Shown here: positions 54,726 to 63,016 of the stretch, in pieces
Numbering within the stretch: the stretch's first letter is position 1
How the letters are laid out: each line of letters begins with the position of its first letter
From: JBNAVJ01 sp049700455
Lineage (GTDB): Bacteria; Bacteroidota; Ignavibacteria; Tepidaquicellales; Tepidaquicellaceae
DNA: 64,000 nt
Assembly: GCA_049700455.1 (NCBI GenBank)
Contig: JBNAVJ010000002.1
Span: forward strand, 124,001-188,000
Reading direction: 5' to 3'
Program-made: the position numbers and the translations under genes
Notes under the pieces: generated by a model
Seen by the model: only the letters and a program-made list of their open reading frames with translations
Databases searched by the model: none
What the model was told of the DNA's origin: nothing

Positions 54726-55751
54726 ATGAAAGTGCTAATAAAAGTAAGAAGCATTATCTTAATACTGCTATTATCATCTTCAATTTCCTTTTCTCAGGGA
54801 AGCGGTAATAAATATGCGGGGGAATTTCTCTCTATTGGGGTTGGAGGACGACCTCTGGGTATGGGGGGAGCATTTGTAGCCATTGCAAATGATGTTACTG
54901 CCGGATACTGGAACCCTGCCCTATTAACAAAAATGAACTACCCTCAATTTTCCTTAATGCACGATGCAAGATTTAATAATCTGCTAAATTACAATTATGG
55001 AGCTGTTGCTTTACCTTTCGGGAAAAATGCAACAGTAGGACTTAGTGTTATTATGATGGGGGTAGATGATATTCCTAACACAACGAATGCTCTTATTGAT
55101 CTTAATGGCAACGGTATTCTTGACCCGGGCGAGAGACTTGACCCTGATAAAATCACAACTTTTAACAGTACTGATTTGGCTTTTTATTTTTCTTACGCCA
55201 AAAAGCATAGTGATGAACTCTCTTATGGAGCAAATTTTAAGGTAATTAGAAGAAACATTGCCGATGAATCTGCCTGGGGATTTGGTTTTGATGTTGGAGT
55301 TTCATATACTGCATTCCAGAAAATCCTTCTAGGAGTAAACTTACAGGATATTACCACCACATATCTAACATGGAGTACTGGTAAAAAGGAAGTTATTATA
55401 CCTACAGCTAAAATTGGTGCCGGCTATATGCTTGAATTTTTGAAAGGTGTATTTATCCCTGCAATTGATTTTGATGTAAGATTTGAAAACCGCCGCTCTG
55501 CATCTAATGCAAATCTGGGTCCTGTTTCTTTTGATATGCATGCTGGACTTGAATATTCTTTTCAGAATCTATTCAGTGTTCGGGCTGGATATAACGAACT
55601 GGGAAACTTAACTTTGGGCGCAGGAATTAAACTCCCAAAAATCAACATTGACTATTCTTTTGCAAAGTTTGATGGGGATGAAAATCTCGGCAATACTCAT
55701 AGAATTTCCCTTGTTTTTACTTTAGAAGAAGATAAGTTTAAGAGAAAGTAA
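54726..55751 (+). CDS. PorV/PorQ family outer-membrane beta-barrel protein
   Basis: 341 residues. Signal peptide ends near ISFSQ; the mature start AGEFLSIGVGGRPLGMGGAF and DVTAGYWNPA are the family hallmark. A beta-barrel of alternating strands follows to the C-terminus. An EF-hand-like loop, DLNGNGILDPGE at residues 125-136, sits in an extracellular loop. PorV and PorQ work in type IX secretion, so this organism probably has that system. The precise paralogue cannot be assigned. Confidence 0.9.
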   Translation: MKVLIKVRSIILILLLSSSISFSQGSGNKYAGEFLSIGVGGRPLGMGGAFVAIANDVTAGYWNPALLTKMNYPQFSLMHDARFNNLLNYNYGAVALPFGKNATVGLSVIMMGVDDIPNTTNALIDLNGNGILDPGERLDPDKITTFNSTDLAFYFSYAKKHSDELSYGANFKVIRRNIADESAWGFGFDVGVSYTAFQKILLGVNLQDITTTYLTWSTGKKEVIIPTAKIGAGYMLEFLKGVFIPAIDFDVRFENRRSASNANLGPVSFDMHAGLEYSFQNLFSVRAGYNELGNLTLGAGIKLPKINIDYSFAKFDGDENLGNTHRISLVFTLEEDKFKRK

Positions 55752-55760
55752 TAATTACTT

Positions 55761-56747
55761 TCAATCTTTAATTACAGAAAATATTTCTTTATTGATAGCA
55801 CCTTCAGGAACTTTCCCGTCGAAGAAGTCTATGATGTTTTGTGCTGCTTTTCTTGCCATAAGTTCACGTGTTCGTTTTGTGGCACTTGCTATATGTGGCG
55901 TCATTATAATATTATCTAACTCTTCCAGTCCTTTTTCAAATTCAGGTTCCCGTTCATAAACATCAATTGCTGCACCTGCGATTATTTTATTTTTCAAAAC
56001 ATTTAATAATGCTTTCTCATCAACAACTGGTCCCCGTGAAGTATTTATCAAGTAAGCAGTCTTCTTCATCTGTTTGAGTTCCTTTTCTCCAATGAGATGG
56101 TACGTGTCTTTTGTTAACGGAACATTCACGGATATAAAATCAGATTCTTTGAGGACTGTTAACAAGTCTGTCTTTGTTACTTTGAAACCTATATCTTCAG
56201 GATTAATAGAGTTATCACTGTAAATTACATTCATACTAAATCCATAATATCCTCTTCGGGCTACTTCTTTCCCAATGCTCCCCATTCCTATAATGCCAAG
56301 AGTAGCACCATATACATCAAATCCTAGAAAATCCAGCGGACCCCACCCGTTAAATTTCCCTGAACGCATAAATTTATCAGCCTCAACAATACGTCTTGCT
56401 ATACCAAGTATTAAAGCAAAAACAAAGTCTGCAGTTGTTTCATCAAGTGTTCGTGGCGTATTTGTTACACAAATTTTTCTTTCTGTTGCCGCAGCTACAT
56501 CTATATTGTTATATCCCACTGCATAGTTAGAAATAATTTTCAATTTTCTACATTGAGATATAAAATCTCTATCTATAGGGTCAGATAATAGTGTAACAAT
56601 TCCATCAGCATCCGTTGCATATGCTACCAGGTTATTCTTAGACATATTCTTTCCATCAAGTATTTCAACTTTGAATTTTTCTTTTAACATTTCTATTCCG
56701 TTTTCAGGAATTTGTCTCGTAATAACTATTTTAATTCCATCAAACAT
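55761..56747 (-). CDS. D-2-hydroxyacid dehydrogenase (glyoxylate/hydroxypyruvate reductase-like)
   Basis: 328 residues. The NAD(P) motif is GMGSIGKEVARRGY. The catalytic Arg is in NTSRGPVVDE, Glu in YEREPEF and His in MTPHIASAT. It reduces glyoxylate or hydroxypyruvate, or acts on another 2-oxoacid. It overlaps the glycerate kinase gene by eight bases, which favours hydroxypyruvate/glycerate metabolism. Confidence 0.92.
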   Translation of the reverse strand: MFDGIKIVITRQIPENGIEMLKEKFKVEILDGKNMSKNNLVAYATDADGIVTLLSDPIDRDFISQCRKLKIISNYAVGYNNIDVAAATERKICVTNTPRTLDETTADFVFALILGIARRIVEADKFMRSGKFNGWGPLDFLGFDVYGATLGIIGMGSIGKEVARRGYYGFSMNVIYSDNSINPEDIGFKVTKTDLLTVLKESDFISVNVPLTKDTYHLIGEKELKQMKKTAYLINTSRGPVVDEKALLNVLKNKIIAGAAIDVYEREPEFEKGLEELDNIIMTPHIASATKRTRELMARKAAQNIIDFFDGKVPEGAINKEIFSVIKD

Positions 56748-57909
56748 AAATAATCCCCTTCATATTTTTATTTTTAATTATCTCAGCCAGCTTATGAGAG
56801 GCTTTCACAAGTTTTTTGCGTGCATTCCTTCTGATATAGTTCCATTCATAAACATCAGGTTTAAAACACGAAACTATCGCATCCACCCCTTGAGATAAAA
56901 GTAAATCTACTTTTTTCCCGGTTGTACCCGTAATAGCATATACCCTTGTCGTTTTTTTATTTACAATATTTGCAACCCCGATTGGTGCTTTACCATAAGC
57001 CGTCTGAAAATCCATTTTACCCTCTCCTATTATTACCACATCAGAACAAGCAACTTTTTTTTCTAATTGAAACATAGAAATAAGCTCATTAATTCCAGGC
57101 TTTACTTCTGCACCAAGGATGATATTAAGCGACGCTGCCACCCCTCCAGCAGCCCCGGCAGATTTGAACTCGGGATTCTTATTAAAAACCTTTCTTAATA
57201 CAGATGCATAATGGACCATTCCCCTCTCAAGTATTCTCATTATCCTATAATTTGCTCCCTTTTGCTGACTGTAATTAAGAGATGTCCCTTCTTTTCCAGT
57301 TAGAACATTTTCAACATCTGTTAATACTATCAACCTTTTCTTACCAAGTAATATAGAAGATTCACTTGCATCAATATCATTAATCAAGTTCAAATCTTTT
57401 CCAGAAAGACCTGCAGCTTCATTCTTTAACAACCTTCCATACTTATCATAAAACCTGACCCCAAGTTCAGCAAGTAGTCCAATCCCAGCATCGTTAGTTG
57501 CCGAACCTCCAAGACCTATAAAATAAGTACTATAGTTTTCTTTAAGTGATTTCTTTAGCAGGATTCCGAAGCCTTTTGTTGAAGTAAATAATGGATTTCG
57601 TTTTTGTAATTCGACCATGTAAAGCCCAGAGGTTTGAGCAAGTTCAAGAACGATACCACGATTGAAAAGCAGGTATTTCGCTCTTATAGTTCTGCCTAAT
57701 GGATCAAGTGCTGTAACAGTCCTATATTTCCCTCCGAGATTATATTTTATTACCTCGCAGGTTCCTTCTCCACCATCTGCTACAGGTATTTCTCTCACAT
57801 CAAACCCTTCATCTCGCAAGACTTTTGTTACTATTAACGATGCTTCTATAGCGCTCATCGTCCCTTTGAAAGAATCCAGAGACACCACTATTTTAAATCT
57901 TCGACTCAA
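56740..57909 (-). CDS. Glycerate kinase (GarK/GlxK type)
   Basis: 389 residues. VVSLDSFKGTMSAIEAS is the family start, VADGGEGTCEV follows, and GLGGSATNDAGIGLL is the nucleotide-binding loop. GAAGGVAASLNIILGAEVKPGI is the other typical block. It phosphorylates glycerate at position 2 or 3. Start TTG at 57909 with no good alternative. Coupled to the downstream dehydrogenase. Confidence 0.92.
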   Translation of the reverse strand: MSRRFKIVVSLDSFKGTMSAIEASLIVTKVLRDEGFDVREIPVADGGEGTCEVIKYNLGGKYRTVTALDPLGRTIRAKYLLFNRGIVLELAQTSGLYMVELQKRNPLFTSTKGFGILLKKSLKENYSTYFIGLGGSATNDAGIGLLAELGVRFYDKYGRLLKNEAAGLSGKDLNLINDIDASESSILLGKKRLIVLTDVENVLTGKEGTSLNYSQQKGANYRIMRILERGMVHYASVLRKVFNKNPEFKSAGAAGGVAASLNIILGAEVKPGINELISMFQLEKKVACSDVVIIGEGKMDFQTAYGKAPIGVANIVNKKTTRVYAITGTTGKKVDLLLSQGVDAIVSCFKPDVYEWNYIRRNARKKLVKASHKLAEIIKNKNMKGIIYV

Positions 57910-57934
57910 ACTATTTTATATTTAATCTCCCGAC

Positions 57935-58798
57935 TCAAACAAAGTCTCCAAACCTTGTGGGTAGCAATTCTTCAAGAGCTTGCTTACCCTGTTCAGGGGA
58001 TGGTGGAATTCCATGCCACCTGTAATCATCTTCCATAAAACTTACACCCCGTCCCATTTTCGTATGCGCAATAATTGCTGTTGGTTTTCCTTTGAATTCT
58101 TTTGCAAGCTTTAGTTTGGTAAGTATATCATCAATGTTGTGACCATCAACTTCAAACACTTCCCAGTTAAATGCACGAAATTTTTCAGGTAGTGGATCAA
58201 TATTCATCACATCGGGGACTCTATTATCAATTTGGCAATTGTTTTTATCAATTATCATTGTCAAATTATCAACCTTGTGATGCGCTGCTGTCATAATCGC
58301 TTCCCAGATTTGCCCTTCCTGGAGTTCTCCATCTCCATTCATACAATAAACATAATTTGGTTTACCATCAAGTCTTAATCCAATAGCACATCCAACAGCA
58401 TTAGATAGCCCCTGTCCCAGTGATCCTGATGCAATCTCAATGCCCGGCAATCCATGAGTCTTTAAAGGGGCCGGATGTCCTTGCAAGCGTGAGTTAATCT
58501 TTCTTAATGTTTTTAATTCTTCCAGAGGGAAATATCCACGCCTTGCAAGCGTAGCATACCAGACTGGCGCTATATGACCTATTGAAAGAAAAAAATAATC
58601 ACGACCTTCCCAATAAGGATTGTCATTATCAATATTCAAAAAGTTAAAATAAAGAGCCGAAAAAATATCAGCAGTTCCAAGTGTTGCCCCAGAATGTCCT
58701 GATTTTGCCAGTAATAACATATTTATAATATCACGTCTTATTTGACGTGCCATTTCTTCAAGGTCAGAAGTTAAAGTAAATACAGGATTTTTACTCAT
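57935..58798 (-). CDS. Transketolase N-terminal subunit
   Basis: 287 residues from the ATG at 58798; a TTG 18 bases upstream is also possible. It covers only the thiamine diphosphate-binding N-terminal half: GHSGATLGTADIFSALYF, the thiamine diphosphate motif MNGDGELQEGQIWEA and IDKNNCQ. The C-terminal half of transketolase, normally in the next gene of such split pairs, does not follow; glycerate kinase does. It overlaps plsY by eight bases. Confidence 0.92.
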   Translation of the reverse strand: MSKNPVFTLTSDLEEMARQIRRDIINMLLLAKSGHSGATLGTADIFSALYFNFLNIDNDNPYWEGRDYFFLSIGHIAPVWYATLARRGYFPLEELKTLRKINSRLQGHPAPLKTHGLPGIEIASGSLGQGLSNAVGCAIGLRLDGKPNYVYCMNGDGELQEGQIWEAIMTAAHHKVDNLTMIIDKNNCQIDNRVPDVMNIDPLPEKFRAFNWEVFEVDGHNIDDILTKLKLAKEFKGKPTAIIAHTKMGRGVSFMEDDYRWHGIPPSPEQGKQALEELLPTRFGDFV

Positions 58799-59438
58799 AA
58801 AATTTCTTGTGTTCAATAATTAGTTTAAATATTGGATCTATATGTTTTATTAAAATTAGAAGACTCATTATTAATGATAGTGATACGAGAAATTCAAAAC
58901 TGTTGTTACCAGCATACCTATATGTGAAAGGTTCAATAATAGGCTGCAAGAAAATAACTCCCAGTGGCAATAAAATTGTAGCCCCAACGTTTCCTATGTG
59001 TTCATTTTGTTTTATCCAGTAAAATATCAAGAAAAATAAACTCCATATAATAAACAACCAAAAGTTTATAATAATTGCAATTCCCATAGAAGTAGCAAGA
59101 CCACGTCCCCCCTTAAACTTTAAAAATATAGAAAAGTTATGACCTAAAATCAGAAAAAATGATGGGAAAATTATCTCAGCAATGTTAAACCGAAAAACGT
59201 ACGATAGGATGGAAATAGGAACTGTACCTTTTAAAACATCAATTACAAGAACAACAATACCAGCTACTTTTGAACCCGTTACATCGTATGTATTTCTTGC
59301 TCCAACATTTCCGGTACCTTCTTTTGTTATATTAACCCCCTTCTTTTTCCCCACAAGGTAAGCAGTAGGAAAAGAACCTATCAGATAACATATTAAACAA
59401 ACCAAAAAATAACCAGTCCAGAATCTCTCGTCCATCAT
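58791..59438 (-). CDS. plsY: Glycerol-3-phosphate acyltransferase PlsY
   Basis: 215 residues, about five helices. The three PlsY motifs are IGSFPTAYLVGK, GTGNVGARNTYDVTG and LGHNFSIFLKFKGGRGLATSMG. It acylates glycerol-3-phosphate with acyl-phosphate to start phospholipid synthesis. ATG at 59438, overlapping the DUF1460 stop (ATGA). Confidence 0.95.
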   Translation of the reverse strand: MMDERFWTGYFLVCLICYLIGSFPTAYLVGKKKGVNITKEGTGNVGARNTYDVTGSKVAGIVVLVIDVLKGTVPISILSYVFRFNIAEIIFPSFFLILGHNFSIFLKFKGGRGLATSMGIAIIINFWLFIIWSLFFLIFYWIKQNEHIGNVGATILLPLGVIFLQPIIEPFTYRYAGNNSFEFLVSLSLIMSLLILIKHIDPIFKLIIEHKKFYE

Positions 59439-60292
59439 TTATATTCTGTTTCCAGAGGTCTTGCCACCATTATGCCAGTTTGCTTTTTATGATCGTTCAG
59501 ATATCCCTTCAGTTCCTTACCTGAAACAATAATCTCTTTTGACTCTATTGAAGCATGCAAAAAATATGTCTTCCCATTGCTTTTGTATACAAATCCTGTG
59601 TGACTGATATCAAGTCCTTTTACATTAGTTGTAGTTGCAATTATATCACCTGTCTTTAAACTCTCATAGTAACCATCCACTTCAGATTTAGGGATGTAAT
59701 AAAGCTTTCTCTTATTGATGTTACTTTCAACTTTAATTATCTCTTCAAGATTTCCTTCATCTATCATAAGTTGTTTGTAAGAATCCGGATGTGTTGACAT
59801 AAAGTCTATCTTTTTCTTATAAGGGATACCCCCTATCGTTTTAGTTATATCTCTTACAATCCCTTTTTTCTCGTTATCAAAAATCCAATCACTAAAATAA
59901 TGAAGTCGTGACGGATAACCTTTAATCTTACCACCACGATATCTTATCTCCTGCAATTCCTTTTTAAATGACTGTAGGTCTCGTTTCCCTTTTTGAATCA
60001 CTCTTGCCATTGCAAGTGTATTCTCAACAAAAGTCACACAATCTAACCCTGAAATTCTTATTACAAGGTGTTCCTCCCCATCATACGAATCAAGAGTCCC
60101 TGCTACATATTCAGTCCCAAGAAAACTTTCTCCTACTGCTTTTATAATATCAGAGATACTACATTTACCTAAATCATTGTCAAACGATTCTAATTTTTCT
60201 CTTACAAGATCTTCTTCATTCTTATTCAGACCATTGCTCCCCGCAGGTATTAGAATTAAAATCAAAAGTAATACAGAAATGTTCTTTAGCAT
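59435..60292 (-). CDS. DUF1460 family periplasmic hydrolase (NlpC/P60-like)
   Basis: 285 residues from the ATG at 60292, which has GAGG eight bases upstream; the TTG at 60310 is less likely. Signal peptide ends near PAGSNG. The catalytic Cys lies in GLDCVTFVENTLA, and later His residues are in ISHTGF and FLHASI. DUF1460 proteins of known structure are N-acetylmuramoyl-L-alanine amidase-like cysteine hydrolases, acting in cell wall turnover. Confidence 0.85.
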   Translation of the reverse strand: MLKNISVLLLILILIPAGSNGLNKNEEDLVREKLESFDNDLGKCSISDIIKAVGESFLGTEYVAGTLDSYDGEEHLVIRISGLDCVTFVENTLAMARVIQKGKRDLQSFKKELQEIRYRGGKIKGYPSRLHYFSDWIFDNEKKGIVRDITKTIGGIPYKKKIDFMSTHPDSYKQLMIDEGNLEEIIKVESNINKRKLYYIPKSEVDGYYESLKTGDIIATTTNVKGLDISHTGFVYKSNGKTYFLHASIESKEIIVSGKELKGYLNDHKKQTGIMVARPLETEYK

Positions 60293-60348
60293 TTTATTTT
60301 CCCTCTTCAAAAATTAATTTAATATGATTAATTAAAATAAAACAAAAA

Positions 60349-60807
60349 ATGAAAATTTGTATTAGATCTGCAACTAAATCTGATGGGAAGGATATTATAC
60401 ACCTCATCACTGAACTCGCCCTCTTTGAAAAGCTTTCCCCACCTGATAAAAAAGCTCAGCAAAGATTATTAAAAGATGCATTTTCTTCGAAGCCACCTTT
60501 TAAAATACTACTGGCTGAAGTTGAAGATAAAATTGTCGCTTATGCATTTTATTTTTTCACCTATTCAACTTTTCTTGCACGAAAAACTCTATATCTTGAG
60601 GACATCTTTGTTAGCAAAAAGTATAGAAAATTAGGAATAGGAAAGTTGCTCTTTGAAAAACTAATGCAAATAGCAAAGAAAGAAAAATGTGGAAGAATTG
60701 AATTTATAGTTTTACATTGGAACAAAAATGCCATAAACTTTTATCGTAGTTTCAAGGCAAAAATTATGAAAGACTGGTTATTTTTTCGAATAGAGTTAAA
60801 AACTTAA
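60349..60807 (+). CDS. GNAT family N-acetyltransferase (SAT1-like)
   Basis: 152 residues. YLEDIFVSKKYRKLGIGKLL is the acetyl-CoA-binding strand and loop, and VLHWNKNAINFYRSFKAK is the last motif, closely resembling diamine acetyltransferases. The polyamine or amino acid substrate is a guess. It is a lone plus-strand gene; its end overlaps the dnaB end by 12 bases, tail to tail. Confidence 0.9.
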   Translation: MKICIRSATKSDGKDIIHLITELALFEKLSPPDKKAQQRLLKDAFSSKPPFKILLAEVEDKIVAYAFYFFTYSTFLARKTLYLEDIFVSKKYRKLGIGKLLFEKLMQIAKKEKCGRIEFIVLHWNKNAINFYRSFKAKIMKDWLFFRIELKT

Positions 60808-62262
60808 ATCCTCAGTAGATTCTAACTCAGAAGGCAGTAAAATTTCTTCCGCAGTTGTTTCCTTAATATTATCAAATCTTGTGAATTGAGGCTGAAACAT
60901 CAATTCAAAATCATCAGTTGGACCATTTCGTTGTTTACCTACTATGATATTAGTTTTTCGGATTTTTGTTTCATAATCAGGATCATCTTTATCAAATTTT
61001 TCCGACAAAGCAGGTCTGTAGACAAAAATTACAACATCAGCATCCTGTTCAATTGCACCTGATTCACGTAAGTCAGCAAGCTGAGGTTTCTTTTCCTTAC
61101 CCCGTTGTTCAATTTGCCTATTTAACTGTGCACAGGCAACCACAGGTATATCAAGTTCTTTTGCAATTGCTTTAAGACTCCTTGAAATATAAGCCACTTC
61201 CTGTTCCCTTCGTTCCCAGTTATCACCACCTCTTAACAGTTGTAAATAATCCACCACAATCATATCAATATTATGATCCCGTTTTAACCTTCGAGCTTTG
61301 GCTCTTAATTCAAGAACTCCAAGATCCGAACTGTCATCTATAAACAGATTAGTTTTTAACCTGTGATAAGTCTTAAGGACTCTTTCCCAATCACTTTGGG
61401 GAAGACGACCCGTTTTTAATTTTCTCCCATCAACTCCAGCTTCTGAAGCTAACAAACGCAACATTAATTCTCTGAAACTCATTTCTAATGAAAAAACAGC
61501 CACACTCATATTCCTAGCTGCTGCATTGCGTGCAATGTTTAATGCAAAAGCTGTTTTCCCATGAGAGGGACGTCCAGCAATAATTATAAGTTCTGACTTT
61601 TGAAAACCTGATGTTAAATCATCTAATTTTGTAAAGCCAGTAGGCACACCAGTAATTGCCTTTTTTTCCCGTGACATTGCCTCACCAAGCATCTTGATAA
61701 ACCCTTCAAGTTCATCCCTCACACTAAGTACTCTTTTTTTTGCAAGAGACTCAGAAATCTCAAGTATCCGACGCTCCGCTTCATTTAACACACTATAAGT
61801 ATTAACAGAAGGATCCCTACTCTTTTGAGAAATTTCGTGAGATATATAAATCAAACTCCGTAGGATATATTTTTCGTAAATAATCTTTGCATAGTATTCA
61901 GCGTTTGCACTTGTTGTTGTTGAGTCAGCAAGACTGACTATGTATTCAAGATCAACATCTTTATCAAATTTGTTCATTCTTTTGAGCTCTTCACGTAACG
62001 AATATATATCTATCACTTCGTTCTTCGAATAAAGGCTCTCCATTGCTCTAAAAATAATGCTATTTTTCCGATCGTAAAAATGAGAAGAGTTCAGTATATT
62101 AATAATATCACCTAAAACATTATTATCTATTATCACCGAACAAATTACAATACGTTCCAGATCAACAGCTTCAGGAATCCCAGATACCCCTGCAAAAGCC
62201 TTTGTTAGTTCGGCAACTTCAGATTTTTGTTCCTCTTGTTTAGGAGTTTTTGATTTTGTCAT
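60796..62262 (-). CDS. dnaB: Replicative DNA helicase DnaB
   Basis: 488 residues. N-terminal DnaB domain (IPEAVDLERIVICSVIIDN), then a RecA-like ATPase with Walker A in GRPSHGKTAFALN, MIVVDYLQLL and SRSLKAIAKELDIPVVACAQLNR. The C-terminal tail is acidic. No intein is present. It unwinds the replication fork. Overlaps the UDG gene at its start by 23 bases. Confidence 0.96.
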   Translation of the reverse strand: MTKSKTPKQEEQKSEVAELTKAFAGVSGIPEAVDLERIVICSVIIDNNVLGDIINILNSSHFYDRKNSIIFRAMESLYSKNEVIDIYSLREELKRMNKFDKDVDLEYIVSLADSTTTSANAEYYAKIIYEKYILRSLIYISHEISQKSRDPSVNTYSVLNEAERRILEISESLAKKRVLSVRDELEGFIKMLGEAMSREKKAITGVPTGFTKLDDLTSGFQKSELIIIAGRPSHGKTAFALNIARNAAARNMSVAVFSLEMSFRELMLRLLASEAGVDGRKLKTGRLPQSDWERVLKTYHRLKTNLFIDDSSDLGVLELRAKARRLKRDHNIDMIVVDYLQLLRGGDNWERREQEVAYISRSLKAIAKELDIPVVACAQLNRQIEQRGKEKKPQLADLRESGAIEQDADVVIFVYRPALSEKFDKDDPDYETKIRKTNIIVGKQRNGPTDDFELMFQPQFTRFDNIKETTAEEILLPSELESTEDLSF

Positions 62263-63016
62263 ATTCTTTTCTAAAAAGTTTTACGTCTTCCCACGTTGGG
62301 TATTTCCAGTTTGGATTTCTCAAAAGCGCTGCAGGATGAAACGTTACCAATACTTTAATCTGGATGTCTCCTATTTTCAAATTATGAAATTTCCCCCTCA
62401 ATTTACCAAGCGGCTCTTTATTTTTCAAAAGGGTCTGTCCTGCAAACGCACCTGCTGCAAGTATCATCTTCGGCTTTATTAGTTCAAGTTGTTTAATTAA
62501 ATATGGTTCACATTTTTCTATCTCTTCAGGTAACGGATTTCTATTATTTGGAGGTCTGCATTTTAGTATATTACAAATATACACTTCTTCCCTTTGAAAA
62601 TTTATTGCTTTTAGTATATCCGTAAGCAACTTCCCAGCTTTACCAACAAATGGCATTCCCTGCAAATCTTCATCCGCCCCAGGAGCTTCACCCACCACTA
62701 CTACCTCTGCGTTTGGATTTCCACTTCCAAAAACAAACTTGTTTCGTGTTTGTCCAAGACTGCATTTTTGACACTGATTAATCTCTGATTCCAGTATTTC
62801 TAAACTCCCGCTTGATTTCCACTTTTCAAAAATCAATCCTTCTTGAACTTCTCTCACAACTATTTCTCCTTCTGCTGATTTAAATCCGCCAGTTTCTACA
62901 ATCTCTGTAACTTCTTCCCATTTGGATTTATCCCTGTATATGGTGAACTGTTTGTTTTCGCGGACATATTGTAGATAAACGTTTAAATCTCGCAAGATTT
63001 TGATTAACTCATTCAT
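62240..63016 (-). CDS. udg: Family 4 uracil-DNA glycosylase
   Basis: 258 residues. The iron-sulfur cysteines are C82, C85, C153 and C169 (QCQKCSLGQT, ILKCRPPNNRNPLPEEIEKC). Catalytic GEAPGADEDLQGMPFVG and later TFHPAALLRNP are typical. The first 80 residues form a lineage-specific N-terminal part. It removes uracil from DNA and starts base excision repair. Confidence 0.92.
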   Translation of the reverse strand: MNELIKILRDLNVYLQYVRENKQFTIYRDKSKWEEVTEIVETGGFKSAEGEIVVREVQEGLIFEKWKSSGSLEILESEINQCQKCSLGQTRNKFVFGSGNPNAEVVVVGEAPGADEDLQGMPFVGKAGKLLTDILKAINFQREEVYICNILKCRPPNNRNPLPEEIEKCEPYLIKQLELIKPKMILAAGAFAGQTLLKNKEPLGKLRGKFHNLKIGDIQIKVLVTFHPAALLRNPNWKYPTWEDVKLFRKEYDKIKNS

